Positions 9,496 through 17,567 of a stretch of 41,593 nucleotides of DNA are shown piece after piece. Numbering within the stretch: position 1 is the stretch's first letter; every line of letters begins with the position of its first letter. The notes below the pieces were generated by a model. The model searched no databases. It was not told where the DNA came from and saw only the letters and a program-made list of their open reading frames with translations. This DNA is from Streptomyces carpinensis. GTDB lineage: Bacteria; Actinomycetota; Actinomycetes; Streptomycetales; Streptomycetaceae. The position numbers and the translations under genes are program-made. Where the stretch lies: contig NZ_MUBM01000138.1 in assembly GCF_002154505.1 (NCBI RefSeq), positions 1 through 41,593 on the forward strand, written 5' to 3'.

Positions 9496-11659
9496 GCGGC
9501 TCCTCCTGTTTCCTTGTGGTTTCCCGGTGGCCGTTCACCCCGGAGGCTTCCGCTGTGGAACGAGAGATGACGAGTGCGTCCACGGCCAGCGCTCCCCTGG
9601 GCCCGACCCGGATCGGGTTCACCTCGATTTCTTCCACAGCGGTGTTGCTCGCGATCGCTTCGGACACGACGACGATCGCGTCGATCAGCGCCTCGATGTC
9701 GACTGCCGGCTCCCCTCGCCAGCCATCGAGCAATCGGCGCGACCGCAGCCGGTCGAGCATCCCGGCAGCCGTGCGACGGTCCACCGGGGCCAGCTCGACG
9801 GACACATCACGCCAGAGTTCGGCCTGAACTCCTCCGTGGCCCACGGCCACGGTGGGACCGAAGTCGGGGTCCCGGCGAGCGCCGATGAGCAACTCGACGA
9901 CGCCTCGCCGAGTGTCCTGCTCCTCGAGGACGTAGTCGCCCGGGCCGAGCCGTTCGTACATCTCGCCGAACACCGCAGCGGCGGTGTCCGGGCTCAACCC
10001 GACCCTGACGGCTTCGTGTTCGCTCTTGTGCTCGATCCACCCGGCCTTGAGCACCAGAGGCGGTTGCAACAACTTGCAGGCTTCCGTGCACTCGGCCGCG
10101 TCGGTGACTCTTCTCGCGTCGGGCATCGCGATGCCCTGTGCGGTCAAGAACTCTCGAGCCGTCCAGTAGCCGGGCGCCGGGGCGGCCGTTGCGATCCGCG
10201 TGATCGCCAGGTCACGGCCGGGCTCGCCGCCGAGACGGGCCGCTCGGCCCAGCGCGCCGAGGGCCGCGTCGATGGTGTCGAAGGTGGGGATGCGGTGCTC
10301 CCCCATGCGAGCCACCGCGGGCGACGCCGCGCTCATGCTGTGCACGACCAGGGGCACATGCCCTTCGCGTGTCTCCCGCCCGAGGCGGTCGATCACAGTG
10401 AGCTCGGCACTCAGGATGCTCGGTGAGTCCTCACCGTAGCAACCGAGGTATCCCGAGATGACGAGCGAGTCGGCCTCGCCGGAGGCGGCCACCAGCTCGG
10501 CGACCCTCGCGTACATCTGAAGATCCGCTTCACCCGCGCCCGCGAGGTCCACCGGATTGGACACCTCCGCTGCGGCGGGGAGCAGGGCGCGCAGACGGCT
10601 TTGCAGCCCGTCGGTGAAGACCTTTGTCAGCAGTCCCTGGGAGGCGGCGATGTCGGCGGCGATCCCTCCTTGACCACCGCTGTCGCTGATGATCGCTACG
10701 CGGCGACCACTCGGCGGCGGGGTCGCGTCGAGAACGCGGGCCGAGTCGATGAGTTCGCGCGGCGTGAAGACCCGAAGTGCTCCCGCGGCGCGGCACGCTG
10801 CGTCGACGACGTCGAGTGCCGAGGTCATCGACCCGGTGTGGGAGCGTGCGAGCCGACGGCTGCCTTCGCTCGCCCCGGTGGCGAGCACCAGCGCGTGCTT
10901 GCCGGCGAGGCGGAGCTCTCTCAAGGCGGTGACGATCCGTGCTCCGTCGGCGAAGCCTTCCAGATAGAGCGCCACCGTGGTGGTGTGCTCGTCTTCGACG
11001 AGTGATTCGAGTACGTCGACGGCTCCCAGGTCGAGCTGGTTGCCGACCGAGTAGAAGCGCGACACGCCCAGCCCGGCTCGTGCGCCGAGACCGGCGATCT
11101 CGGAGCCCAGCTGACCGCTCTGCGAGACGATCGCGAGATCGCCGGGCCTGAAGTTCCCCCAGGCGAGCCGGAGGTTCGTGGCACCGTTGAACAGTCCCAG
11201 GCTGTTCGGCCCGATCATCCGTGCGCCTGCCCGGCTCAGCATCGCGGCGAGTTCTTCCTCGTCGGCACCGAGCCCCGCGGTGATCCCGAGGAACGCGCGG
11301 CATCCCTTGGCGAGCGCGTCACGGACGACCGGTCGGACGTGTCGGGGCGGCACGCACAGTACGACGAGGGCGGGGGCGTCCGGCAGGTCGCTCACCGTCG
11401 GGTAGCACGGATGACCGAGGATCTGTGTGGCGCGGCGGTTCACCAGCCACACCTGCCGCCGGTCGGCTCCCGCGAGAGCACCGGTGGCGAGCCAGTGGCC
11501 CCATTTGGCGTGGTCCTCGGTGGCACCGACGACGGCGACGGACGGGGGGTCGATGAAGGGCTGGGGAAAGGACAAGGGTGGTCTCCCGGATTCGGGTCGC
11601 GGGTGCGGGAGTCTCGGGCGGGCGGTGCGGAGATCGGCGGTGTCGATCGGTTCAGTCAT
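9479..11659 (-). CDS. ADP-forming acyl-CoA synthetase, fused alpha-beta type
   Basis: A 726-aa single-chain NDP-forming acid-CoA ligase. Domain order: CoA-binding Rossmann domain (~35-140, motif VAVVGAT), two succinyl-CoA-ligase-like domains (~165-470), and an ATP-grasp domain (~505-700, ending EIEVNPIRV). H274 in the SHTGSM motif fits the phosphohistidine that carries phosphate between subdomains in this family. It would activate a carboxylic acid to its CoA thioester with ATP, giving ADP and Pi. ATG at 11659 is chosen as the start; in-frame GTG codons lie just upstream and the ribosome site is weak. It sits between the permease and the acyl-CoA dehydrogenase and overlaps the latter, suggesting an uptake, activation and oxidation route. 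The acid could be the oxidised product of the amine handled by the divergent monoamine oxidase; no aldehyde dehydrogenase is present in the window. Confidence 0.85.
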   Translation of the reverse strand: MTEPIDTADLRTARPRLPHPRPESGRPPLSFPQPFIDPPSVAVVGATEDHAKWGHWLATGALAGADRRQVWLVNRRATQILGHPCYPTVSDLPDAPALVVLCVPPRHVRPVVRDALAKGCRAFLGITAGLGADEEELAAMLSRAGARMIGPNSLGLFNGATNLRLAWGNFRPGDLAIVSQSGQLGSEIAGLGARAGLGVSRFYSVGNQLDLGAVDVLESLVEDEHTTTVALYLEGFADGARIVTALRELRLAGKHALVLATGASEGSRRLARSHTGSMTSALDVVDAACRAAGALRVFTPRELIDSARVLDATPPPSGRRVAIISDSGGQGGIAADIAASQGLLTKVFTDGLQSRLRALLPAAAEVSNPVDLAGAGEADLQMYARVAELVAASGEADSLVISGYLGCYGEDSPSILSAELTVIDRLGRETREGHVPLVVHSMSAASPAVARMGEHRIPTFDTIDAALGALGRAARLGGEPGRDLAITRIATAAPAPGYWTAREFLTAQGIAMPDARRVTDAAECTEACKLLQPPLVLKAGWIEHKSEHEAVRVGLSPDTAAAVFGEMYERLGPGDYVLEEQDTRRGVVELLIGARRDPDFGPTVAVGHGGVQAELWRDVSVELAPVDRRTAAGMLDRLRSRRLLDGWRGEPAVDIEALIDAIVVVSEAIASNTAVEEIEVNPIRVGPRGALAVDALVISRSTAEASGVNGHRETTRKQEEPREHVH

Positions 11660-11793
11660 GGGGGGGTGCACCACCGTGTGGACGACGAGCGACGCGGTTC
11701 CTGCGTGGTTCACACTCAGCGTGGATGGGCCGTGCAGGGCTGCGGCAGCGGCCGTGCGCCCGTGTTGGCCGGATCGCACCGGGAGGCGCGAAC

Positions 11794-13383
11794 TCAGGTA
11801 TGAGATACGGCAGTCGGGCGACGCCGGAAGAAGGTGGGGTACCGGCCTCGGCAGATCAGCAGGGCGAGCAGTCCCAGCAGGACCGTCCCGGTGCCGATCA
11901 CGAACGTGCCCCCGACGCGGGTTCCCGACGAGAACGGGAGCGACCAGCTCGTGCCGCTGTTGGCCGGATCCCACGCGTGGATCAGGCTCCACGCGCCCGC
12001 GGCGAGCAGGACGACCCCGCCGATCAGGGGGCAGACGACGTGCAGCCAGAGATCCGCCGCACCGGCGCGCCGCCCGGTGCGGTACACCCAGGCGGAGGTG
12101 AGCCCGGTGAGCCCGTAGTAGAACGCGATCATCACCCCGCAGGCCGACACGGCGTCGCCGATGACGAGTCCGTGGCCGAGGAAGTTCATCGCGATGTACA
12201 CCACCGCACCGATGGCTCCGACCGCGATCGTGCCGACGTGGGGAACGCGGAAGCGCGGGTGCACCCGGGACAGTGCGCGAGGGAGCGCCCCCTGATCGCC
12301 CATGGACAGCATCGTGCGGCTCAGTGTCAGCACGGTCGTCTCGGTGGAAGCGGCCGCCGATGTGAGGACCATGAGGATCAGCAGGTGCCACAGCACCGAG
12401 CCGAAGCCGCTCGCCCCGAACACCGCGGTGCCGAAGGCATAGAGGACATCGCCTGAGTTCTCCGGGTTGTTCAGGCCGATCCCGGTGTCGCCGATCCCGG
12501 CGAAGGAGATCGCGGCGAACGTGGCGATGAGGTACAGCATCACCAGCAGCACCGTCGAATACGTCGCGGCACGGCCGGGTGTGCGGCGCCGGTCGGCGGT
12601 TTCCTCGTTCACCGTGAGCGCCGTTTCCCATCCCCAGTAGATGAACAGCATGAGCACCAGGCCACTGACGAACGCACTCATGGATCCCCCCGCGAACGGG
12701 TTGAGCCAGGACAACTGCGGTCGGTGCATCCCGGCCGGTCCGGTGCCGGCGTACACCCGGACGAGCGCGACGGCCGACAGCACCAGGAGCATGCCGAATT
12801 CGAGGAACAACAGGGCTCGCTGCACCGCGGCCGCGATCTCGATACCGCGGTAGCAGACGAGGGTCATCAGCGCGAGCCAGCCGAGCCCGGCCAGCAGCAC
12901 CCGGGGGTCCGCCGGCGTGGAACCGACGCCTTCCGTGCCCACCAGCAGGAACACGTACTGTCCGGCGACCTGTGCGAGGCTGCCGATCACGAGGATGAAG
13001 GACGCGATGATCGCCCAGCCACCCAGGAACCCGAGGTTCGGATTGAGCATCCGCGAGGCCCAGGTGAAGATCGTGCCGCAGTCCGGATCACGCCGGTTGA
13101 GCGCGGCGTAGCCGAAGGAGACGAACAGGATCGGTACGAAGGCGAGCACCACCACGGCCGGGGCCTGGAAGCCGACGTACCCGACGATGAACGCCAGCGT
13201 CGCGGTGAGACTGTAGGCGGGCGCCGCGGACGCCACGGCGAGGATCAGGCTCGTGGCCATGCCTAGCGCGCCGGAGCGCAGACCCTTGTCGGAGGGCTCG
13301 CCGTCGATCCTTTCCGCGTCTCGGGGGAACTGCTGCACAGACGCAGGCACCTCGCCCCGCTGGTATTGCGACTCTCGGGTCAT
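11794..13383 (-). CDS. APC-superfamily amino acid / amine permease
   Basis: A 529-aa integral membrane protein with about 12 hydrophobic segments and the APC-superfamily N-terminal segment (GLRSGALGMATSLILAVASAAPAYS) in the first helix. A cytoplasmic tail of ~45 residues precedes the first helix. ATG at 13383 is preferred over TTG at 13395 because GGGAG lies at usable spacing before it. It is the first gene of a leftward unit followed at 134 bp by the acyl-CoA synthetase, and is divergent from the monoamine oxidase. This arrangement suggests it imports the amine or amino acid degraded by the cluster. Substrate specificity cannot be read from sequence. Confidence 0.85.
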   Translation of the reverse strand: MTRESQYQRGEVPASVQQFPRDAERIDGEPSDKGLRSGALGMATSLILAVASAAPAYSLTATLAFIVGYVGFQAPAVVVLAFVPILFVSFGYAALNRRDPDCGTIFTWASRMLNPNLGFLGGWAIIASFILVIGSLAQVAGQYVFLLVGTEGVGSTPADPRVLLAGLGWLALMTLVCYRGIEIAAAVQRALLFLEFGMLLVLSAVALVRVYAGTGPAGMHRPQLSWLNPFAGGSMSAFVSGLVLMLFIYWGWETALTVNEETADRRRTPGRAATYSTVLLVMLYLIATFAAISFAGIGDTGIGLNNPENSGDVLYAFGTAVFGASGFGSVLWHLLILMVLTSAAASTETTVLTLSRTMLSMGDQGALPRALSRVHPRFRVPHVGTIAVGAIGAVVYIAMNFLGHGLVIGDAVSACGVMIAFYYGLTGLTSAWVYRTGRRAGAADLWLHVVCPLIGGVVLLAAGAWSLIHAWDPANSGTSWSLPFSSGTRVGGTFVIGTGTVLLGLLALLICRGRYPTFFRRRPTAVSHT

Positions 13384-13507
13384 CGCCACTCCCAACTATG
13401 GGGATGCACAGGTACTGACAACGGAACGCAACGACTGATTGAAGAGTCAGCCTGGCTACAGCGGCGGTCACCGTCAAGGCTTGGATCGCAATTTTCTGGG
13501 CCCAGTT

Positions 13508-13536
13508 GACTGTGGAGACAGTGTTGCGACACAGTC
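13508..13536. promoter_or_regulatory. Nested inverted repeats in the permease/monoamine oxidase divergent promoter
   Basis: Three overlapping dyads lie just before the monoamine oxidase start at 13543: ACTGT-GGAG-ACAGT (13509-13522), ACAGTGT-TGCG-ACACAGT with one mismatch (13518-13535), and the outer perfect arms GACTGTG (13508-13514) and CACAGTC (13530-13536). Their position between divergent genes, next to a regulator gene, suggests an operator that blocks transcription or initiation of the oxidase. Binding by the XRE-TetR regulator at 14967 is inferred. Confidence 0.55.
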
Positions 13537-13542
13537 GCTGCC

Positions 13543-14937
13543 GTGAGAACACGAGAAACTTCTGCCGTCAGCACAGAGGTCGTGGTCGTGGGCGCCGGAT
13601 ACGCGGGACTGACCGCCGCGTGGCGGCTGGCCGACGCCGGGGTCGACGTGGTCGTGCTCGAAGCCGCCGACCGCGTGGGCGGCCGCGTGTTCAGTCAGCT
13701 GAGCCCGTCCGGGGTGCGCATCGACCACGGAGGGCAGTGGATCGGACCCAGTCAGCGGCGCTTCCACGCGCTGGCGACCCACTTCGGCTGCTCGACGTTC
13801 CCGACCTGGGAAGCCGGTCGGCACGTCGAGATCCGCCACGACGGTGCCCGCGTGCACTACGCGGGCGCAGCACCGGACACCGGACCCGGGATCGCCGAAT
13901 ACGAACGCATCACCGCGTTGCTGGACCACCTCGCCCGCACCGTCGACCTCGAACGGCCTTGGGCCACCCAGCGGTTCGCGGAGTTCGACACCCGGTCGGC
14001 CGAGGACTTCTTCCGCGCGCAGACCCACGACGAGGACGCTCTCCGTCGGCTGGCGCTCGCAGTGCAAAGCGTGTGGTGCGCGGAACCACGAGAGATCTCC
14101 TTCTTCCACGTGCTGTTCTACCTGGCTTCGGGCGGTGGCTACGAGCAGCTGATGGAAACCCGCGGCTGCGCACAGGACGCCCGGTTCTCCGACGGGGCGG
14201 ACGCGGTGGCCCGAGCCCTCGCGGAATCGCTGGGCGGAAGGATCCGGCTGAAGGATCCGGTGCTGTCGATCCGGCAGACCGCCTACGGGGTTGAGGCGTC
14301 CACCGGCCGCGGCGTCGTTCGCGCAAGGCGAGCCGTGGTCGCCGTGCCCCCGGCAACGGTCGAGCGCATCACCTTCGACCCGGTCCTGCCCCCCGAGCGG
14401 CGCGGCTGGGTGCGCCACTCGCCGATGGGACGGGTCGCGAAGGTGCACGCCGTTTACGAAGAACCCTTCTGGCGCGCGGCAGGACGTTCCGGGATCGCAA
14501 CCCTCTACGGTGAAAGCCCGGTCGGCGTGGTCTTCGACAACTCTCCCCAAGACGCCTCACACGGCGTACTCGTCGCGTTCGTGTACGGTGACCGGCTCGA
14601 TCACTGGGCTGCCTCGACCGACACCGAGCGCCGCCGCGACGTACTGGCCGCACTGTCCGAAGTGGCGGGAGATCGAGCGCAGGAGCCGATCGACTACGTC
14701 GAGAAGATCTGGCCGCGGACGGGCTGGACCATCGGGGGCTACGAATGTTTCGTGACCCCGGGCGGCTGGACCGACTACGGCAGGAACGGGTGGCGCAAAC
14801 CCTCCGGACGCATCCACTGGGCAGGGACCGAGACCGCCTCGGTGTGGAACGGCTACATCGACGGGGCGATCTCCTCGGGCGAGCGCGTCGCGGGTGAGGT
14901 GATCAGCGCGCTGGAGACCGTCGGGCAACCGGGGTGA
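13543..14937 (+). CDS. FAD-dependent monoamine oxidase family protein
   Basis: A 464-aa flavin amine oxidase. The N-terminal FAD-binding dinucleotide fold is clear (GAGYAG at residues 17-22, then VVVLEAADRVGGR). Substrate-domain segments include DHGGQWIGP, and the C-terminal flavin motif is GRIHWAGTETASVWNGYIDGAISSGER. The family oxidatively deaminates primary amines to aldehydes with release of ammonia and hydrogen peroxide. No signal peptide is seen, so it is probably cytoplasmic. GTG at 13543 is taken as start although the ribosome site is poor; the nested operator lies immediately upstream. It is divergent from the permease and 29 bp ahead of the fusion regulator, which is probably co-transcribed with it. 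Putrescine, tyramine or other monoamines are all possible substrates. Confidence 0.85.
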   Translation: MRTRETSAVSTEVVVVGAGYAGLTAAWRLADAGVDVVVLEAADRVGGRVFSQLSPSGVRIDHGGQWIGPSQRRFHALATHFGCSTFPTWEAGRHVEIRHDGARVHYAGAAPDTGPGIAEYERITALLDHLARTVDLERPWATQRFAEFDTRSAEDFFRAQTHDEDALRRLALAVQSVWCAEPREISFFHVLFYLASGGGYEQLMETRGCAQDARFSDGADAVARALAESLGGRIRLKDPVLSIRQTAYGVEASTGRGVVRARRAVVAVPPATVERITFDPVLPPERRGWVRHSPMGRVAKVHAVYEEPFWRAAGRSGIATLYGESPVGVVFDNSPQDASHGVLVAFVYGDRLDHWAASTDTERRRDVLAALSEVAGDRAQEPIDYVEKIWPRTGWTIGGYECFVTPGGWTDYGRNGWRKPSGRIHWAGTETASVWNGYIDGAISSGERVAGEVISALETVGQPG

Positions 14938-14966
14938 ACCGCTGTGCCTGACATACTGGCCAGGTT

Positions 14967-15833
14967 ATGAACACCACGGAGAACCGGCCGGCTTCAGCGT
15001 CCGGCGAACTGCCGGCGCGGGTGCGGACAGCGATCCGGGCGGCTGCGCTCTCCCAGCGCGAACTCGCCCACAGGATCAGGATGGACCCGACCGCCCTCTC
15101 CAAGGCGCTGCGCGGGACGCGGCGCCTGCGCGACGAGGAGATCGCCGCGATCGCGAAGGCCTGTGGAGTGTCCCTGGCCTATCTGGTCGAGGGAACCGGT
15201 CCGGCGCCCGTTCTCCCGCCCGAGAGCGGGCGCGACCGGGCGCAGCCGGTCACGGCGCAGGAGCGGCGCGACCAGATCCTCGAGGCCGCGACCGTGCTCA
15301 TCGCACGCCGCGGCTATCGCAACGTGCGCGTCTCGGACATCGCCCGCTACTGCGGGACCAGTACCGCAACGGTGCACTACCACTTTCCGAGCAAGGAAGC
15401 CACGTTGCACGCCGCGCTCGAGTACTACGCCCAGCGGTTCCGCACGCGGCTCGACGAGGAGTTCGGCCGCGCGAGTTCCGCGCGCGACAAGTTGCGCCGC
15501 CTGATCGAGGTGCAACTACCCCTCGCCGCCGACGACATCGACGAATGGTCGGTGTGGATCCAGTTCTGGAACCAGGCGATGCTCGAACCCCGGTTGCGGC
15601 CCGCGCAGCGGCGAATCTACTCGGGCTGGTATCGCGTCGTGGTGGAAGTGCTGCACGAGTGCAGGTCCGAAGGCCTGGCACCGGAGGCAGACATCGAAGC
15701 ACTCGCCGACAGGTTCACCGCGATGGTCGACGGCCTGGCGATCCAGATTCTCGCCAACTCGACCGAGATGCAGCCGGACCGGATGCGGTCGCTCCTGCTG
15801 CGGGCCTTCGAACCGCACCTCGAGCTGGTCTAG
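14967..15833 (+). CDS. Dual DNA-binding regulator: XRE (Cro/CI) HTH fused to TetR
   Basis: A 288-aa protein combining two DNA-binding families. Residues 17-75 form an XRE-type HTH (LSQRELAHRIRMDPTALSKAL, then a Cro-like tail). A Pro-rich linker (76-96) follows. Residues 98-150 are a TetR HTH (ILEAATVLIARRGYRNVRVSDIA, then TVHYHFPSKEATL). The remainder is a TetR C-terminal ligand and dimer domain of the BetI-like type, with the WIQFWNQAML segment. TetR proteins normally carry one HTH, so a TetR dimer of this protein would present four. It lies directly behind the monoamine oxidase gene and is the obvious candidate to control both divergent units through the dyads at 13508-13536, perhaps with the amine or its acyl-CoA product as ligand. 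The domain calls are clear; regulatory target and ligand are inferred. Confidence 0.85.
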   Translation: MNTTENRPASASGELPARVRTAIRAAALSQRELAHRIRMDPTALSKALRGTRRLRDEEIAAIAKACGVSLAYLVEGTGPAPVLPPESGRDRAQPVTAQERRDQILEAATVLIARRGYRNVRVSDIARYCGTSTATVHYHFPSKEATLHAALEYYAQRFRTRLDEEFGRASSARDKLRRLIEVQLPLAADDIDEWSVWIQFWNQAMLEPRLRPAQRRIYSGWYRVVVEVLHECRSEGLAPEADIEALADRFTAMVDGLAIQILANSTEMQPDRMRSLLLRAFEPHLELV

Positions 15834-15869
15834 GTGTGCTGTTGGGGGACGGTGACGGACGACCGGTGG

Positions 15870-15990
15870 GTGGCCCACGCCGTACCCGCACCCGGTGGCG
15901 ATCACACTGCCGTTCGCCCCGTGCAGATCACGGCGGCGCCTTCGCTGATGTCGTAGCCACCGCTGCCCTCGCAGCCGCCGGTGCCGTCGG
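15870..15990 (-). pseudogene. Possible fragment of a small secreted protein
   Basis: On the minus strand one frame reads a GCEGSGGYDISEGAAV-type segment, and a neighbouring frame continues with SVIATG. Together they resemble the conserved core (C-x-G-x-GGYDDI-x-EGA-x-V ... ATG) of small secreted Streptomyces proteins. A frameshift separates the two halves and no start or signal peptide is attached. The match is from memory and short, so confidence is low. Confidence 0.22.
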
Positions 15991-16109
15991 TCGTCGCAGC
16001 GTCGGTGCGGGAATGGTGCCCTGAGCGTGGACGTCCCGGAGCTGTTGGCGGTGATGGCCCAGGCGCCTGCGACGATCCCGGAGCCCCCACCACGAGGCCT
16101 GGGACACGG

Positions 16110-16985
16110 TCACACCTGCTGCGGTACCACGGCCACCGGGCACTGCGCGTGATGCAGCAGCACGTGGGCCGTCCGCCCCAGCTGGAGCCCGAAGTGCCCC
16201 ACCCGGCGCCGAGCTCCGACGATCACCAGATCGGCGGCGGCCGAGCGGTCCACGAGGACCTTGTGCGCCGGGCCCTCGACCGTCGCACGACGCACCCGGA
16301 CCGCCGGGTGGTCGGCCATCGCCTGGCTCAGCAGTTCCTCGAGGAGCGCGGCGGCCCGCTCCTCGTGTCCGAGGGCGGAGTCCCCGGCCGGTGCCGGCGA
16401 ACCGGCCGCCTCGTGCGCATGGCTGCGCCAGGCCCTCACGACGTCGAGGACGCAGCCGCGTGCCTGTGCCTCGCGGAACGCGAACAGCACCGCCTCACGC
16501 CCGGACTCGGTTCCGCCGACACCGAGCAGGATGCGCTCGTGCACGCCGGCAAGGCCGGCCTGGTCGCCGCGGACCACGACCACCGGACAGTGCGCCCGGG
16601 CCGCCACCGCCAGGCTCACCGAACCCAGAAGCAGCCCCTTCAGCTCGCCTCGTCCCCGGGAGCCCGTGACCACGGTGGCGGCGCTGTCGGCTGCCCTCAG
16701 CAGGGCGGAGGCCGCGTCCTCCGGGAGGATGTCCGCGGACATCTTCACGTCCGGATTGCGCCGCTGGGCCCGCTCCATCGCGGAGCCGACCACACTCTCG
16801 GCCATCGCCTGCTCCGAGGGCCGCTGCGCGCTCCCCGGCGGCACCACACCCTCGTAGCGTTCCCAGAGGGAGGCGTACACCAGCCTCAGCGGCACGCCGT
16901 GCCGGGCTGCCTCGTCCACCGCCCAGTCGATCGCCGTCAGGCTGGGACCCGAACCATCCACACCCACGACCAGGGGCAACTCCAT
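16110..16985 (-). CDS. Universal stress protein, tandem UspA domains
   Basis: A 291-aa protein with two Usp domains, each of about 140 residues. Both begin with the GVDGS or GVGGTESG strand-loop and end with the ATP-binding pattern G-2x-G-9x-G (GSRGRGELKGLLLGS in the first, GARRRVGHFGLQLGR in the second) followed by HCPVVVV or QCPVAVV. ATG at 16985 is preferred over GTG at 16994 because AAGGG is only 2 nt from the GTG. Tandem Usp proteins are hallmark members of the mycobacterial DosR regulon. Two DosR-box-like palindromes lie 117-150 bp upstream (17102-17135), so induction under low oxygen or energy stress is likely. Its precise cellular role is unknown. Confidence 0.9.
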   Translation of the reverse strand: MELPLVVGVDGSGPSLTAIDWAVDEAARHGVPLRLVYASLWERYEGVVPPGSAQRPSEQAMAESVVGSAMERAQRRNPDVKMSADILPEDAASALLRAADSAATVVTGSRGRGELKGLLLGSVSLAVAARAHCPVVVVRGDQAGLAGVHERILLGVGGTESGREAVLFAFREAQARGCVLDVVRAWRSHAHEAAGSPAPAGDSALGHEERAAALLEELLSQAMADHPAVRVRRATVEGPAHKVLVDRSAAADLVIVGARRRVGHFGLQLGRTAHVLLHHAQCPVAVVPQQV

Positions 16986-17101
16986 CGCGGCCACCGCCCT
17001 TCACCGGACTGCCACGTTGCGCGGCAAGACGTTCTCCGGTTCCTCTGTCACCGTCTCTCCGGCCTCCCTGTCACCGTCGCACCCGGCATGCTCCGGCGCG
17101 A

Positions 17102-17135
17102 GCGCGGATCGGCCCCTTTTCGGGACATTCGGCCC
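17102..17135. promoter_or_regulatory. Tandem DosR/OsdR-box-like sites upstream of usp
   Basis: GCGCGGATCGGCCC (17102-17115) and GGGACATTCGGCCC (17122-17135) start 20 bp apart. By hand count they match the window consensus GGGCCGAACGGCCC or its complement at 11 and 12 of 14 positions. They lie 117-150 bp upstream of the Usp start at 16985. Confidence 0.5.
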
Positions 17136-17240
17136 GTGCCGCCGGGGCTCGGGGCAAGCAACGGGTCCATCAGGCCGTGGCCTCTACTGCGCTCTCGGTC
17201 CGTCGCGGTGATCGAGGCTCCGCGCCCTGATGCTCCTCGG

Positions 17241-17276
17241 GGGCCGAAGGGCCCACGACAGGGGACCGGGCGGCCT
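17241..17276. promoter_or_regulatory. Tandem DosR/OsdR-box-like sites upstream of the CBS-BON gene
   Basis: GGGCCGAAGGGCCC (17241-17254) matches the consensus at 13 of 14 positions. A weaker copy, GGACCGGGCGGCCT (17263-17276), matches at 10 of 14 and starts 22 bp later. They probably serve the rightward CBS-BON and Rv1733c-like unit. Confidence 0.55.
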
Positions 17277-17483
17277 GTGGCGCCCCGGCTCGCTCAGGCA
17301 CACGCTGAAAGTGACAGCTCCCATGGCTTCGCGGAGGGAGAGCGACAGCAGACGAACGAACGTGGGCGGCGAGCCGGCGGGAGCCGTTGATCACCATGGC
17401 CCGCTCACTGCCCTGCCCCACCTTCCACGAGGTACGTCGTCCACCCAGGCCAGGGCCACACGAACGAGGAAGAAGTCCATGCG

Positions 17484-17567
17484 ATGACCTCCACCACCCT
17501 GGCCGCGGCCCTGCCGGCCGAGCACCGAGGAGGAGACCGTGCACAGCCGCCCGCACACCGTCAGTGA
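17484..17567 (+). pseudogene. N-terminal remnant of a cNMP-binding (Crp-like) protein, 27 codons
   Basis: ATG at 17484, with GAGGAAG upstream, opens a 27-codon frame beginning MTSTTLAAALPAEHR. This is close to the start of the intact cNMP-binding protein at 36712 (MNTPSMLRALPTEHR). After the shared EHR the similarity stops, as if the rest was deleted. The frame overlaps the GTG start of the CBS-BON gene at 17539, so it may now act as a translated leader. It is seen only by comparison of these two loci. Confidence 0.45.

Larger units (their letters stand above)
16986..17538. other. Divergent promoter region between Usp and CBS genes
   Basis: This 553-bp region carries two pairs of DosR-box-like palindromes (17102-17135 and 17241-17276) and the short Crp-like remnant at 17484. 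No other coding sequence is convincing. Confidence 0.6.

Noticed and set aside
11660..12631. N-terminal extension of the acyl-CoA synthetase frame into the permease region
   Set aside because: The extra residues are R/P/H-rich and lie opposite-phase within the permease gene; the family starts near MTEPIDT at 11659.
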